Source of the DNA: Triatoma infestans
Lineage: Eukaryota; Arthropoda; Insecta; Hemiptera; Reduviidae
Assembly (NCBI GenBank): GCA_011037195.1
Contig: JAAEAF010002302.1
Location: 1-64,000 of the forward strand
Direction of reading: 5' to 3'
DNA length: 64,000 nucleotides
Below the pieces are notes generated by a model. It ran no database searches. It was not told where the DNA came from and saw nothing but the letters and a program-made list of their open reading frames with translations. The translations under genes and the position numbers were made by a program. Shown one piece after another: positions 56,101 through 64,000 of the stretch (the first letter of the stretch is position 1; every line of letters begins with the position of its first letter).

Positions 56101-59100
56101 TAGAAATCCTTTTCTTCTAATTATTAAATTCTCCAGTATACCTGGACAGTTGGACAATTCCAATAAATGTATTGGGTAATGACCCAATCACATTGACATT
56201 TACAATATAATTCTCAATTAACTGAAATATCATCTGGCATTTTGACTTATTTTCCTGATACATTGCTATAAAATATAATAATACCTAATTAGGCGAACAC
56301 TTATTCAAAAAACAGATTTATTTTTTTTGTTCTATTCTCTAAAATTCTATTTTCTGTGCCAAGGCAAACAACTAGTTTAATGACGTGACAGACAGATATA
56401 GTAAACTGGAAGTTTAGAAGATGAAACATGGAATTGATTAGTAGAGATCTACTACATAGTGGTACTGAGGCTAAGAGACTAACAGTCCAAGGAGACTTGG
56501 CAGGGAAATTTGACTCAATAACTGTTTTATATAAGAAAATTGCCAAGATAATATGAAGGATTATTTGATATAATCTTTGAATATACACATTGCATACCTA
56601 GGTCTATATCGTTGGTTAATTTTCTGAATATAGCAGGTGGACTGCAATGCCGCATTACTTCCTTGAATACTCTGGTCAAATAGGTCATTTTGGATAATTG
56701 TTCCCATGTTGGTACCACTTCTGGATCGTCTCCTACAATATCTAACTGTTCTTGGTACACAGCTTCTTGATGTTCAGGAAACATGGCCAAAAATAGCAAT
56801 GCATGTGACATTATTACTGTAGATGTATCATATCCCTGTAATTAATTTTTGTTTTTCATTTGTATTAATTTTGACTATTTCATATTAAAATCACTGTCAT
56901 AAGAACTATGCATTACTTACAGCTACAAAAAAGTCTCCAACTAATCTTGCAGTTGCTTCCATAGAAAGATTGTCTTTCATTGCTTTTTCAAGTATCACAT
57001 CCGAAAAATAGTTATATTTTCCATCAAGTTCCTCTGCAAATATTTAATGAATTATGTAAATTTGTAGGATTAATTATGTAAACAATTGTAGGATTCTTAC
57101 CTCCTAGTAATTTCTTATTCGCCATCCTTCCTTGTAGCATCTGAGAACATAAATGAAAGCGACTGAAATAAATTAACACGACTTTTTCTCTTTCCATTTG
57201 TTTTATTTTCTTGTAATTATTTGTAAAGTATATAAATATGTAATATATATGAATTGTAAAATATGTAAATAATAAATCAATATTTTAATGGAATCAATCC
57301 AGACCTTATTAAGAAAATTTGTTATCAAGCGCTGAATTCAATAGTTCTATTACACGCCATATTGAGCCGCCACAACTGTGCCTCCAAACGCACATCAACT
57401 ACTAACAATGCCTTTCGCCACGCCTATGGCAATCTATTGGCAAGTGAGCTTCAATTAGGAAGCTTTCCCAAAGAAAACATCTTCAACATTCTCCAAGAGA
57501 TAGGAAAATCTGGGATAAAAAGACGGAAATCTGAACGCCTAAGAAAGTTGCCAGTTAACGTTTCAAGAGATTCCCTTGAAGAATTCACCAAGCTAACCAC
57601 AACTAGCTCACTACCGTTAGTACAAGGAAGAGTTCTAACTAGCCACAAATGACTCGCATCAGTCAGTGTTACCTTTCTACAATATACGACCAATATCATC
57701 ACCCTTAGGAGTGACGTTCTATTCTCAATGTACTCTATACTTCTCACAATGTACGGTAAAATATAATTTCTTATCTATAAAATGCTATAGTGAGTTTGTT
57801 TTCACCATCTACCACCACAGCCTACAATTATTACCATATAATAAATAAGATAGGTTTTGAGTCTGCGGAATATTTCGTGTATATGTTCGGTTTTTTAAGG
57901 GTTTTAGGTGTGTTGTTCGGTGAATGTTCGGTAAGTTTTTGTATATTATGTGCGATCATCATAAGTTATTAGTAATAAGTAGTAATAATACATGCCCCTG
58001 CAGGACCGGGGACAAAATAGGCCTGCTCCAAATCTGGGATGTCGTAAGAGGCGACTAATAGGATAACGGGGGAAGAGACTAGCACTGCACTTCTTAGGGA
58101 GGTAGGCTGTTCCTACTAGCCCAGCCGGACAGGGGAGTATTTTTTTTTTTTTTAGCGGGGGGGCCAACGCACTGCGACCTTGATCCGGTCAATTGTGCTA
58201 TGCCCCCTGGGTGCCGCAGGTCTGCCCACAGCACCCGAACGGATGTCCAATTGAACATCCGTTCTACAGTACCTCCATCAGTCTGAGACCCCTAAGGAAC
58301 CCCAGTATTCTGACGGGCTCTAGAGAGGATATGTCCTCCTCCTCCACCTGGTAGCTGCCCAGGTTCCTGAACCTTCTCTGAGTGGCAGCCTCGCAGTCGT
58401 TAGGAGATGTATTGGAGATTCCTCCAACTCCCCACAGAATCTGCATGAGCTGTCACTTTCCAAGCCCAGCTTCACTAGGTGTCCTCTAAGTCGGCAATGC
58501 CCCGTGAGGAAACCCGTAAGTACGCGGAGCTTGTTCTTACTCAATCCAATGCAGGCCTCCGACCTCCGTTGGTTATAATTTCCCAAGCAGATCTTGGCCT
58601 GCCGCAACCCGGGGAGGGAGTACCAGAGTTGAGATCTCTTCGTCTCCTCCTCCTTCCTAAGTTCCTTCAACAGAAACTGGTCGCTAATCCCACAAAAATG
58701 TTCCGGCCCCAAAAGTGGGGTAATAGCGCCTATCTTGGCCAGGGCGTTGGCCGTCTTATTCCCTTCAATGCCAACATGCCCCGGCACCCACCAAAGTGCA
58801 ACTTTATTCCTGCTGCCCTAATCGTTAAGTTTAAGTAGGCATTCCGAAAACATTTTAGAGATAATAACTGATGCACCCAGAGCTCCAATGGCTGCTTGAC
58901 TGTCGGAAAGGATTACAATCTCCTGGTTCCTGTATCCCCTATCGAGGTTAAATTGAACACATCTTCCGATAGTGTATATCTCCGCCCGGAAGATGCTTGG
59001 AAATTTACCCATGGGTTCCGAGTGCTTGATCCTTGGACCAACCACAGGGGGTATACTGAACATATAACATATCATGTAACAGTCACTAACATGCACACAC

Positions 59101-62100
59101 ACACACACACACACACATACACACGCACACATACACACACACACCTCATACCTACACAGGGTACATAGCACTTATGGCCTTAACCCAGCGCGTAAGGCGG
59201 GGATCCTGGCCATCTCGAACGGTACCCTCCGGATACCAGGCGACCTCCGGTTGGAATATAGTCTTCCCGCGGTATCCAGGCTCTGTATGCAGGATCCTTG
59301 GGTACGGAATACCCGCATCATCTGAATGGCATGGAGTGTCCCCACCCTGCCAGGAGGGTGTTGTAAAACCGTAGGCTTAGGACAAGTAACTGTCCAAGGT
59401 CGGGCCGGTGACCATTCTAGGCTTTTATGTAGGGGGACTTGTCCTTCTACAAAATGGTACCACGGGATCGTGAATCAGCCCGGCGGAGCTTGCTCCCTTT
59501 CACATGTTGAGGAAAGGTCTCGTGGGAGTCGAAGACTCGTAATGATGATAGCAGAGGTCCAGTTTCTCTGTTAGGTGGGCGGGGGATGGTTGGTTTGCCT
59601 TCGGGAATAGTTCCGCCATCTCCCAATCTCTCACAAGCTACATGTATCCAGGATCCAGGATCTTGTTCTTTGGCTACTCGTGGGATCTTAATGAATCCTC
59701 CTACAAATATAAAGGCGTCCACCTCTTTAAAAGCGGATGTGGTAATGGGTCCACCAAAAAACCCTATTTATACGAATCAGGAAAAGGTGGGATCCCCTCG
59801 GTTCCTGATCGTAAAAAAGGAGAATGGAGATTTCTCTAAAGATAATCCGTTGGTTCTTAACAAATTATTGTTTGGATTGATAGAAGAAGTAAAAATTATC
59901 AAGAAAATAAAAGATGGTTTATTACTGATCGAAACTGTTTCTGGTGCACAGTCTAACAGGCTGTGTAATATTAAAAGAATAGGTGACTGGAATACTACTG
60001 TTACTGCACACCAAACTTCCAAAACTTCCTGCTTAATACTCCAAAGGTGTAATTTTCTGTAGGGATCTTCTTAACTGTACTGTCGAAGATATAGCGTGTG
60101 AACTAAAAGATCAGGGAGTGATTGAAGTTAAACGTATTAAATCTAGAGTAAGTGGCGAACTCAAGGATACAGCTAATCACATATTGACATTTAGTAAGCC
60201 GAAAATACCAGACAGAATTAAAGTAGCTTTCTATTCATTTCCAGTCAGACAGTATGTATCTGCTCCTCTTCGCTGTTTCCGTTGTCAACAATACGGCCAC
60301 ATCCTTCTGAAATGTCCAAATGAACAGGCTTGCGTCTGTGGCAAAAATATTCATGAAGGAAAAGCATGCGAGGAGCCCATTGTTTGCTTAAATCGCGGGG
60401 GAAATCATTCAGCTCGCTCTCGCAACTGTCCAGTTTTCAAGGCCGAAATGGCTATTCACGAGGTAAAGGTGAAGGAAAGTATATCCTACTTGGAGGCAAA
60501 ACGGAAAGTTGTAATTCCCACTGCACAAGGTATATCTTATGCCAGAGCCACATCCAGCGTGCCAAGTGAACTTGATATACCATCACTCGTTAAGGAATTG
60601 GTACCTCGATTGATATCAGTCTTGAAAACAGTATTTATATCCGAAGACACAATTTCACCCTATATTCAGAGACTAGGAGTGTACCGGTGCCGCTCAGACC
60701 GCGAACTGGGTCGGTGACCAGCAAAGTCCCGCACGGTCAAAAGTGGGTTTCGAAAAAAAGGAACATATCAAAATGAAGGAAGCCGAAGAATATCCTTCTT
60801 CTTATGGTTTTCTGGCCTAATATAGTCCAGGGAAGTCCCCAAGTAGTAGGGGTAAAAGAAAAAAGCAGTGGTGATGTTCAAGCAAAGGGAGGGGTTGCAT
60901 TTCTTGTTAGAGGAAAGGTACGCTTCGCCACCGCTCCAAGCTGTTGCAATTCAAATATCATTTCCCACATCAATGACCGTATGTAACATATCCCTACCTA
61001 ATGCCGAATGGCAATTGCAAGACCTAATGCTGGTAGTTTCCCAACTACCTGTTCCATTTTTACTAGTTGGGTATTTTAATGCACATAATGTTCTCCGGGG
61101 TTCTGCTTCTAATGATGTAAGAGGCCGAATTATAGAACAGCTACTAGATCATCACAGCATTACATTATTAAACACGGGATCGTCGACACATTTTAATACG
61201 GCAACGGGAATATTTTCCGCTATCGACCTATCTTTTTCGTCGCCCAGACTCTCCATGCGCTTATAATGGAACGTCCTGGACGACCTCCATAATAATGACC
61301 ACTTCCCGATAATAATAAATAGTGGTAGAATGAAAGCAATGATGTCTGTTCCTCGAAAATGGTTGATTTAGAAAACTCAATGATCACTCTTCTAAGAGAA
61401 AATTGTTATGCCACCTCAGAACATTGACGCTTCAGAGTTAGTTGATTCACTGACCCAATCAATTTTTGCTGCAGCGGAAGCTACAATTTCTAGAAATAGC
61501 GGAAAACCTGCTAAACGGGTTGTACATGGTGGAATCCCTAGGTAAGTAACATAATTTGCCTCCCTGGACACTCAAAGATGTACCCGATGGTAGCCTGTCG
61601 CGAAACATGACCACGACAGGGCCACCGGACAGGTCATCGCGCACAGCATAGTCACGGTGACCGAGGCTGTGACACTCCGGTAGACCGACTCTTCACCCCC
61701 AGACCCCCCCTCCTAACCCAAACAGGCCGGCTAAAACGGTCACCCTAGCGGGTTGAACAAGATGGGCTAGTCCTGTCCATGTGTCCTAAAGGAAGCCGAG
61801 GCCAAAAATGTGTGTTGCGATAGACTGCCAGCAGGTCAGCTTCTCCCTCAACATCCAGGATCCTCTTTTCCCTTACACCCATAATACTACAGCACATTCA
61901 CTACGCACACCCAACATGCGGGAGAAAGTTTACCTCCCTCTCAAGAGGTTCCTAGTGTCAGTGTATAAATGTTAAGAGACAAAGTGCAATGTAGAAAAAA
62001 GGAGTGTAAGAAGTGTAAGAGTGTAGAGAAATCAAATAAAATGAATAAATGTGAGAAGAAATATGAGTGCAATATGTGGCGGGTGCCGACTGGTTTTCCA

Positions 62101-62613
62101 TGGGGTCGTCATTCCCCAGGAGCAGCTAGTCTACTCCCCCTGCGGGTATAAACTTTATAATATAGCTAACATCTTCCAATATTCTTAAAGAACAGACAGG
62201 GCCGATAAGACATTTGTTCTACCTAATTATTTGGCTTTAGAATACCGCCAAGATATACATATATATATATTCATCAATGTAGAAAATTATTGAATTTTTA
62301 ATTATTTATTGAATTTTTTTGTAAGCTTACCTCATTAGTTGCAGTCCAAAGTGGTTTGGTATATTCCTTCACTCGTATACTAGTATAATTTACCGCAATT
62401 TTGAAAGGAAATTGGACCATATATTTTACGATATTGTGCATAAATCTATAAACCAGTAATTATTAAAAATGAATCATTTAAAATTACTTAGTCTCATAAA
62501 AATTAGTAACTGTCTTTAGATGGAAAATTCTATATCTACTGACCTTTCAAATACTTCTCCTAAATCATATTTGTCATTTTCAAGTTCATTCAAATTGTAT
62601 CCAAAACTTGTCA
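52990..62613 (-). CDS. cytochrome P450, CYP4-clan type (seven exons, N terminus missing)
   Basis: A host gene on the minus strand, from 62613 to the TGA at 52990-52992, about 317 codons. Exons: 62613-62544, 62445-62331, 57140-57101, 57033-56921, 56835-56598, 53445-53266, 53186-52990. All introns have GT...AG ends and all six junctions keep phase. Landmarks: I helix (DFFVA/GYDTSTVIM), K-helix EXXR (KEVMRH), the HRNPDFW and FYPDHFLPE region, and haem loop FSWGPRSC/PG, matching FxxGxRxCxG. P450s are haem monooxygenases of the endoplasmic reticulum acting on hormones, fatty acids or toxins; the substrate cannot be told. The N-terminal third (membrane anchor to B/C region) was not found and probably lies beyond 64000. 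Two introns are swollen by transposons. Confidence 0.92.
53266..53445 (-). CDS. P450 exon with haem-binding loop
   Basis: Acceptor TTTACAG, donor CCAG/GTAATT. Encodes KFKLPEGAALYISFYAVHRN, PDFWSHPNEFYPDHFLPEEC and the haem loop FSWGPRSCP, whose Cys is the axial iron ligand. The donor is followed by an A/T homopolymer. Confidence 0.95.
53488..54283 (-). pseudogene. internal Gypsy fragment: end of gag and protease
   Basis: Matches 12850-13658 closely (few substitutions, a shorter Asn-coding repeat, one T fewer in the run near 53954). It encodes the gag C-terminal zinc knuckle and protease (VKALIDTGASHSLIDASHV, EFEMIIGRDLLTKFQ) in an unbroken protease frame. No LTRs are attached. It is joined directly on the right to SINE sequence. 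Confidence 0.92.
54284..54462 (+). mobile_element. tRNA-derived SINE (copy 2), head missing
   Basis: Begins at CGGATTCGAGTCCGGG, a good Pol III box B, with the box A half replaced by Gypsy sequence. It shares the body (CTACCCTTAGATTTTTTATA, CCTAGGAGCC) and 3' end (GATGTTGACGCGCCTT plus A-tail) with 45001-45240. Confidence 0.75.
54619..54805 (-). mobile_element. H3: single-arm copy of the hammerhead-like element
   Basis: One arm only, with the long end (TGGTGGTGGTTGGTTTCGCA, AGCTGGAAAGCATCAGAGAC). The minus-strand core at 54728-54699 has CTGAAGA, GGGT/GCCC stem, GAA, palindromic ACCGGT and C, with CATC/GATG flanks. The second arm is lost beyond about 54805. Confidence 0.8.
55125..55260 (+). 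repeat. diverged Rep-A 3' fragment
   Basis: CTTTAGACTCAAGGGACCTC, then AAACTCGATATCAAAAATTT and a degenerate end. Matches the Rep-A 3' part in order. Confidence 0.75.
55283..55610. mobile_element. H4: inverted-pair hammerhead-like element
   Basis: Left arm near 55283-55400 (minus; core altered, TCTTCCGG instead of TCTTCAGG) and right arm near 55470-55580. The plus-strand core at 55497-55527 is intact: CTGAAGA, GGGT/GCCC stem, GAA, ACCGGT, C, then GATG. The right end carries a tandem duplication of GGAACTAATCGCAATAAGGT (55558 and 55589). Confidence 0.8.
56598..56835 (-). CDS. P450 exon with I-helix Thr and EXXR motif
   Basis: Acceptor TTACAG/GGATATG, donor CCTAG/GTATGC. Encodes GYDTSTVIMSHALLFLAMFP (oxygen-activating DT of helix I), WEQLSKMTYLTRVFKEVMRH (EXXR as E-V-M-R) and RKLTNDIDLG. 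Phase 0 at the start, phase 1 at the end, matching both neighbours. Confidence 0.95.
56921..57033 (-). CDS. P450 exon before helix I
   Basis: Acceptor TTTGCAG/AGGAAC, donor GTAGCT/GTAAGT. Encodes EELDGKYNYFSDVILEKA, MKDNLSMEATARLVGDFFVA, the G-H region and the start of helix I. Confidence 0.93.
57101..57140 (-). CDS. P450 micro-exon, 40 nt
   Basis: Acceptor TTCTCAG/ATGCTAC, donor TAGGAG/GTAAGA. Encodes MLQGRMANKKLLG plus one base; it joins in phase to TNE before it and EEL after it. The sequence fits the F-G region of CYP4-type P450s, so no further exon is needed between 62331 and 57140. Confidence 0.85.
57362..57652 (+). other. unrecognised 96-codon ORF inside the P450 intron
   Basis: The open frame extends upstream of the first ATG to near 57303. 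Composition is normal (NNAFRHAYGNLLASELQLG, RKSERLRKLPVNVSRDSLEE). No family recognised; possibly a fragment of a transposon protein or a processed gene piece. Confidence 0.3.
57990..58139. repeat. GC-rich LINE-like end sequence
   Basis: Contains GATGTCGTAAGAGGCGACTA, a motif I recall as common at ends of insect non-LTR elements. Not delimited. Confidence 0.35.
58141..59045 (-). mobile_element. 3' fragment of the 18420-23345 LINE family
   Basis: Poly-T tail complement at 58140-58153, then sequence nearly identical to 18443-19290: C-terminal Cys/His motif (CRFCGELEESPIHLL), RNase H end (MPGHVGIEGNKTANALAKIG) and SEPMGKFPSIFRAEIYTIGR. It is cut at 59045, consistent with 5' truncation during insertion. 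It keeps a segment (KELRKEEETKRSQLW) deleted in the other copy, and has its own frameshifts. Confidence 0.92.
59094..59150. repeat. (CA)n microsatellite
   Basis: Imperfect CA/TACACA run of about 55 bp at the truncated edge of the LINE fragment. Confidence 0.9.
59586..60717 (+). pseudogene. LINE ORF1, gag-like
   Basis: First piece: basic domain with RFLIVKKENGDFSKDNPLVL and NKLLFGLIEEVKIIKKIKDG; stop at 60062. Second piece: IEVKRIKSRVSGELKDTANH, IKVAFYSFPVRQYVSAPLRC, zinc knuckles, then KESISYLEAKRKVV. The pieces need a one-base shift between 60050 and 60118. Confidence 0.82.
60868..61266 (+). pseudogene. LINE endonuclease fragment
   Basis: Reads AVAIQISFPTSMTVCNISLP, LPVPFLLVGYFNAHNVLRGS (motif GDFNAH with D changed to Y), RGRIIEQLLDHHSITLLNTG and AIDLSFSSP. 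The catalytic Asp of GDFN is lost, and the SDH motif downstream is replaced by NDHFPI near 61298. Confidence 0.82.
62331..62445 (-). CDS. P450 exon, helix D-F region
   Basis: Acceptor GGTTTATAG/ATTTATG, donor AATGAG/GTAAGC. Encodes FMHNIVKYMVQFPFKIAVNY and TSIRVKEYTKPLWTATNE; the first base completes an Arg codon with the exon upstream. Confidence 0.9.
62544..62613 (-). CDS. P450 exon, most upstream one found
   Basis: Donor GAAAG/GTCAGT; acceptor probably ATTTTAG/TGACAAG at 62614. Encodes TSFGYNLNELENDKYDLGEV followed by FER, comparable to the ET(A/S)MG region of CYP4 enzymes. The reading frame stays open a little further upstream (to an ATG near 62657), so the left boundary is less certain. 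Confidence 0.8.
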
Positions 62614-62743
62614 CTAAAATGTTTATTGCATTAAGTAAGTGGACAGTAATTTTCATTTAATAATTATTTATCATTTAATACTTTCTTTGCATTTCAATTT
62701 TTTTTTTTTTTTTTTAACCATCCTCATTAATATAATAAAAAAG

Positions 62744-62935
62744 TCTGGTGTAAAATACTCACACAACTTTCTCTTAATATAGTCTTCAAAAATTGTAATT
62801 GACAAATATTATAGTTATTATACAAAATTTAATGAAATTCGTCAAAATTTTTATTAAGAATATCACAAAAATTGAAAAAAAAAAAATTCAGACACGATTA
62901 TATAATATATTCTCTTACTGGAGGAAGAAAAAGTA
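62744..62935 (+). repeat. short Rep-A derivative, 192 bp
   Basis: Both Rep-A ends are present (TCTGGTGTAAAATACTCACA and GAGGAAGAAAAAGTA) with almost all the middle deleted, as in MITE-like derivatives. Confidence 0.8.
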
Positions 62936-63139
62936 AAAATTATTGTTGCATGACTTAGAGAATTTAGTTTGATTTGTTTCTTACGATGTGATTTGCACGA
63001 AATAAAATATTTTCTGTTATCTGTTAAATTTATTTAGACAAAATTATTTCAAAAACAATTAAGCATATTCGCTTAAACTATTCCCGAAAAACTGTTTTGT
63101 AAACTAGTATCCAATTTTTACGTTCTTTTAAGTGGCGGC
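62936..63139. other. unassigned spacer
   Basis: AT-rich. Nothing recognised; no P450 exon found. Confidence 0.4.
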
Positions 63140-63560
63140 TTCTGACTTGGATAGGTGTGGGTTCAACATTTTTTTTTTTTTTTTTTAATTACTTACATTA
63201 CCTATCATTATTAGAAGCTTGGCTAGATAGAAATCATGAAGTAAGCCAGGAGCGAAGTAAAAACTTGCATCCCTCCCCTATAATTGAATATGTGATTAAA
63301 CAATAAATCGGGCACTTTCACACAGAGAAGAACTGTGAAAAAAAGAGGTGTACTGTTTGAGTTCGAAAATGAAGTGGTTAACTTAATGGAAATTTTTATT
63401 ATCTAAATAAAGTGTTTCGGTTCAAAGGAAATGTCACTGAGTTTTAGCATTGATTATTTGCTGGGGCACATAACTTAGTGATGTTTTAAGTACCAATACT
63501 AACATCAGATTTTTATAAATATAAAAATAATGCACATCTTCTCACAGAAAATAACGAATA
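63140..63560 (+). repeat. Rep-B copy
   Basis: Inverse of 38246-38665: GTGGGTTCAAC plus T-run, TACCTATCATTATTAGAAGC, GGCTAGATAGAAATCATGAA, GTTCGAAAATGAAGTGGTTA, CTAAATAAAGTGTTTCGGTT and TTAGTGATGTTTTAAGTACC. Confidence 0.8.
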
Positions 63561-63764
63561 TGAGTAACGCCGTTACAGTGCAATGTGGAATGTGCAAATA
63601 ACTTCGGGTAATATCGGGTAAGTTCGTTTAATATTCAACGCAACAGTAAATCCCACTCTTATTTTAAAAAAGTTAGTAAGGATAATAAGAAACACACATT
63701 TTTTTACTAACAAACACAAAGAAATGTTTTTATAAATACATATACATATTGTAACGCATCCACT

Positions 63765-64000
63765 GACCAAGGAGAGAAAGCAGGTACCTCATGTTCTCCT
63801 AGTGGCCGCTAGGAAGCGCTGGCGGCGCGCTCTAGTTGTTTCTAAAAGAATCGAGAAAGTTATAGACCCTTCTACACCGGTATAAATAGTGGGACAACAG
63901 AGGTTTACAGAGTTTTTTGTTACAAACTAAGTGTACGTTTGTGGAAAGTGTATAAAAAGTGAACAAAGTGAACTTTTGTGGTTTAAACAGTGAATTAATT
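63765..64000 (+). repeat. promoter-like repeat P, copy 2 (cut by window edge)
   Basis: GAGAGAAAGCAGGTACCTCA, CTAGGAAGCGCTGGCGGCGC, TTTCTAAAAGAATCGAGAAA, then TATA box CGGTATAAATAG (63881-63892), GTACGTTTGTGGAAAGTG and AACTTTTGTGGTTTAAACAG. The transcript it would drive runs off the right edge. It is uninterrupted here, so it shows the H2 empty site. Confidence 0.7.

Larger units (their letters stand above)
53446..56597 (-). other. P450 intron filled with repeats
   Basis: 3.15 kb. Holds a Gypsy fragment (53488-54283) fused to a SINE (54284-54462), H3 (54619-54805), a Rep-A relative (55125-55260) and H4 (55283-55610). The stretch 55611-56597 shows no recognisable element. Confidence 0.85.
59160..61540 (+). 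mobile_element. decayed I-type LINE, 5' half
   Basis: GC-rich leader (59160-59585), ORF1 in two pieces (59586-60062, 60118-60717) and endonuclease start (60804-61266); RT not seen. ORF1 has zinc knuckles CFRCQQYGHILLKC and CVCGKNIHEGKAC; a third is damaged (CLNRGGNHSARSRNC, first pair lost). The gag-like layout resembles the young LINE at 5323 but is not the same family. Not functional. Confidence 0.8.
57141..62330 (-). other. P450 intron of 5.2 kb carrying LINE fragments
   Basis: Contains an unrecognised plus-strand ORF (57362-57652), a GC-rich block (57990-58139), a LINE 3' fragment (58141-59045), a CA microsatellite and a decayed LINE (59160-61540). The part 61541-61980 is GC-rich and unassigned; 61981-62330 is AT-rich and unassigned. 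Confidence 0.85.

Noticed and set aside
62614..62660. ATG near 62657 as the P450 start codon
   Set aside because: P450s need a membrane anchor and about 150 or more residues before the TSFG region. A good acceptor (ATTTTAG) at 62614 explains the open frame as intron read-through.

Overview
The window is transposon-dense, AT-rich animal nuclear DNA, almost certainly insect. Evidence: insect-type Jockey/I-superfamily non-LTR retrotransposons with endonuclease, reverse transcriptase and in some cases RNase H; a Gypsy LTR element; a piggyBac derivative with TTAA target duplication; and one host gene, an intron-rich cytochrome P450 of CYP4-clan type on the minus strand. A hemipteran is my best guess from the general feel of the repeats, but nothing here proves the order.

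Layout. 1-18412: three-level nest. A Jockey-like LINE (minus; ORF1 18065-16728, ORF2 from 16614) is cut at 15181 by a Gypsy element (minus; LTRs 14837-15181 and 1-325). The Gypsy pol gene is itself cut by a young I-type LINE (plus, 5323-11531) flanked by the 8-bp duplication TATAATTG. 18420-23345: a decayed LINE with RNase H (minus). 23421-30290: two decayed Jockey-like LINEs (plus). 30879-32147: a non-autonomous piggyBac derivative with perfect 15-bp terminal repeats and TTAA on both sides. 32661-45775: repeated copies of an unclassified element of about 1 kb (here Rep-A), one hosting a LINE fragment and one hosting a small inverted-repeat element. 45930-50655: LINE remnants, hairpins and inverted-repeat elements. 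52990-62613: seven P450 exons whose introns hold a Gypsy fragment fused to a SINE, hammerhead-like inverted-repeat elements and LINE pieces. 62744-64000: more repeats, ending in a promoter-like repeat with a TATA box.

The most interesting signal is a small dispersed element (H1-H4, at 32.9, 50.1, 54.6 and 55.3 kb). It carries two facing copies of a hammerhead-ribozyme-like core (CTGAAGA, a GGGC/GCCC stem, then GAA, a palindromic ACCGGT and C) and shows clear target-site duplications at two loci (15 bp perfect; 11 bp imperfect). It looks like a non-autonomous retroelement of the Penelope/retrozyme kind. A second, diverged hammerhead-like inverted pair lies at 48.83-49.16 kb.

The only gene likely to serve the host is the P450. 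All six exon junctions agree in splice signal and reading phase, and its I-helix, EXXR and haem-binding motifs are intact. Its N-terminal third was not found and should lie beyond the right edge. Everything else is mobile or decayed. The one coding region that looks freshly functional is ORF2 of the young LINE at 7476-11162.
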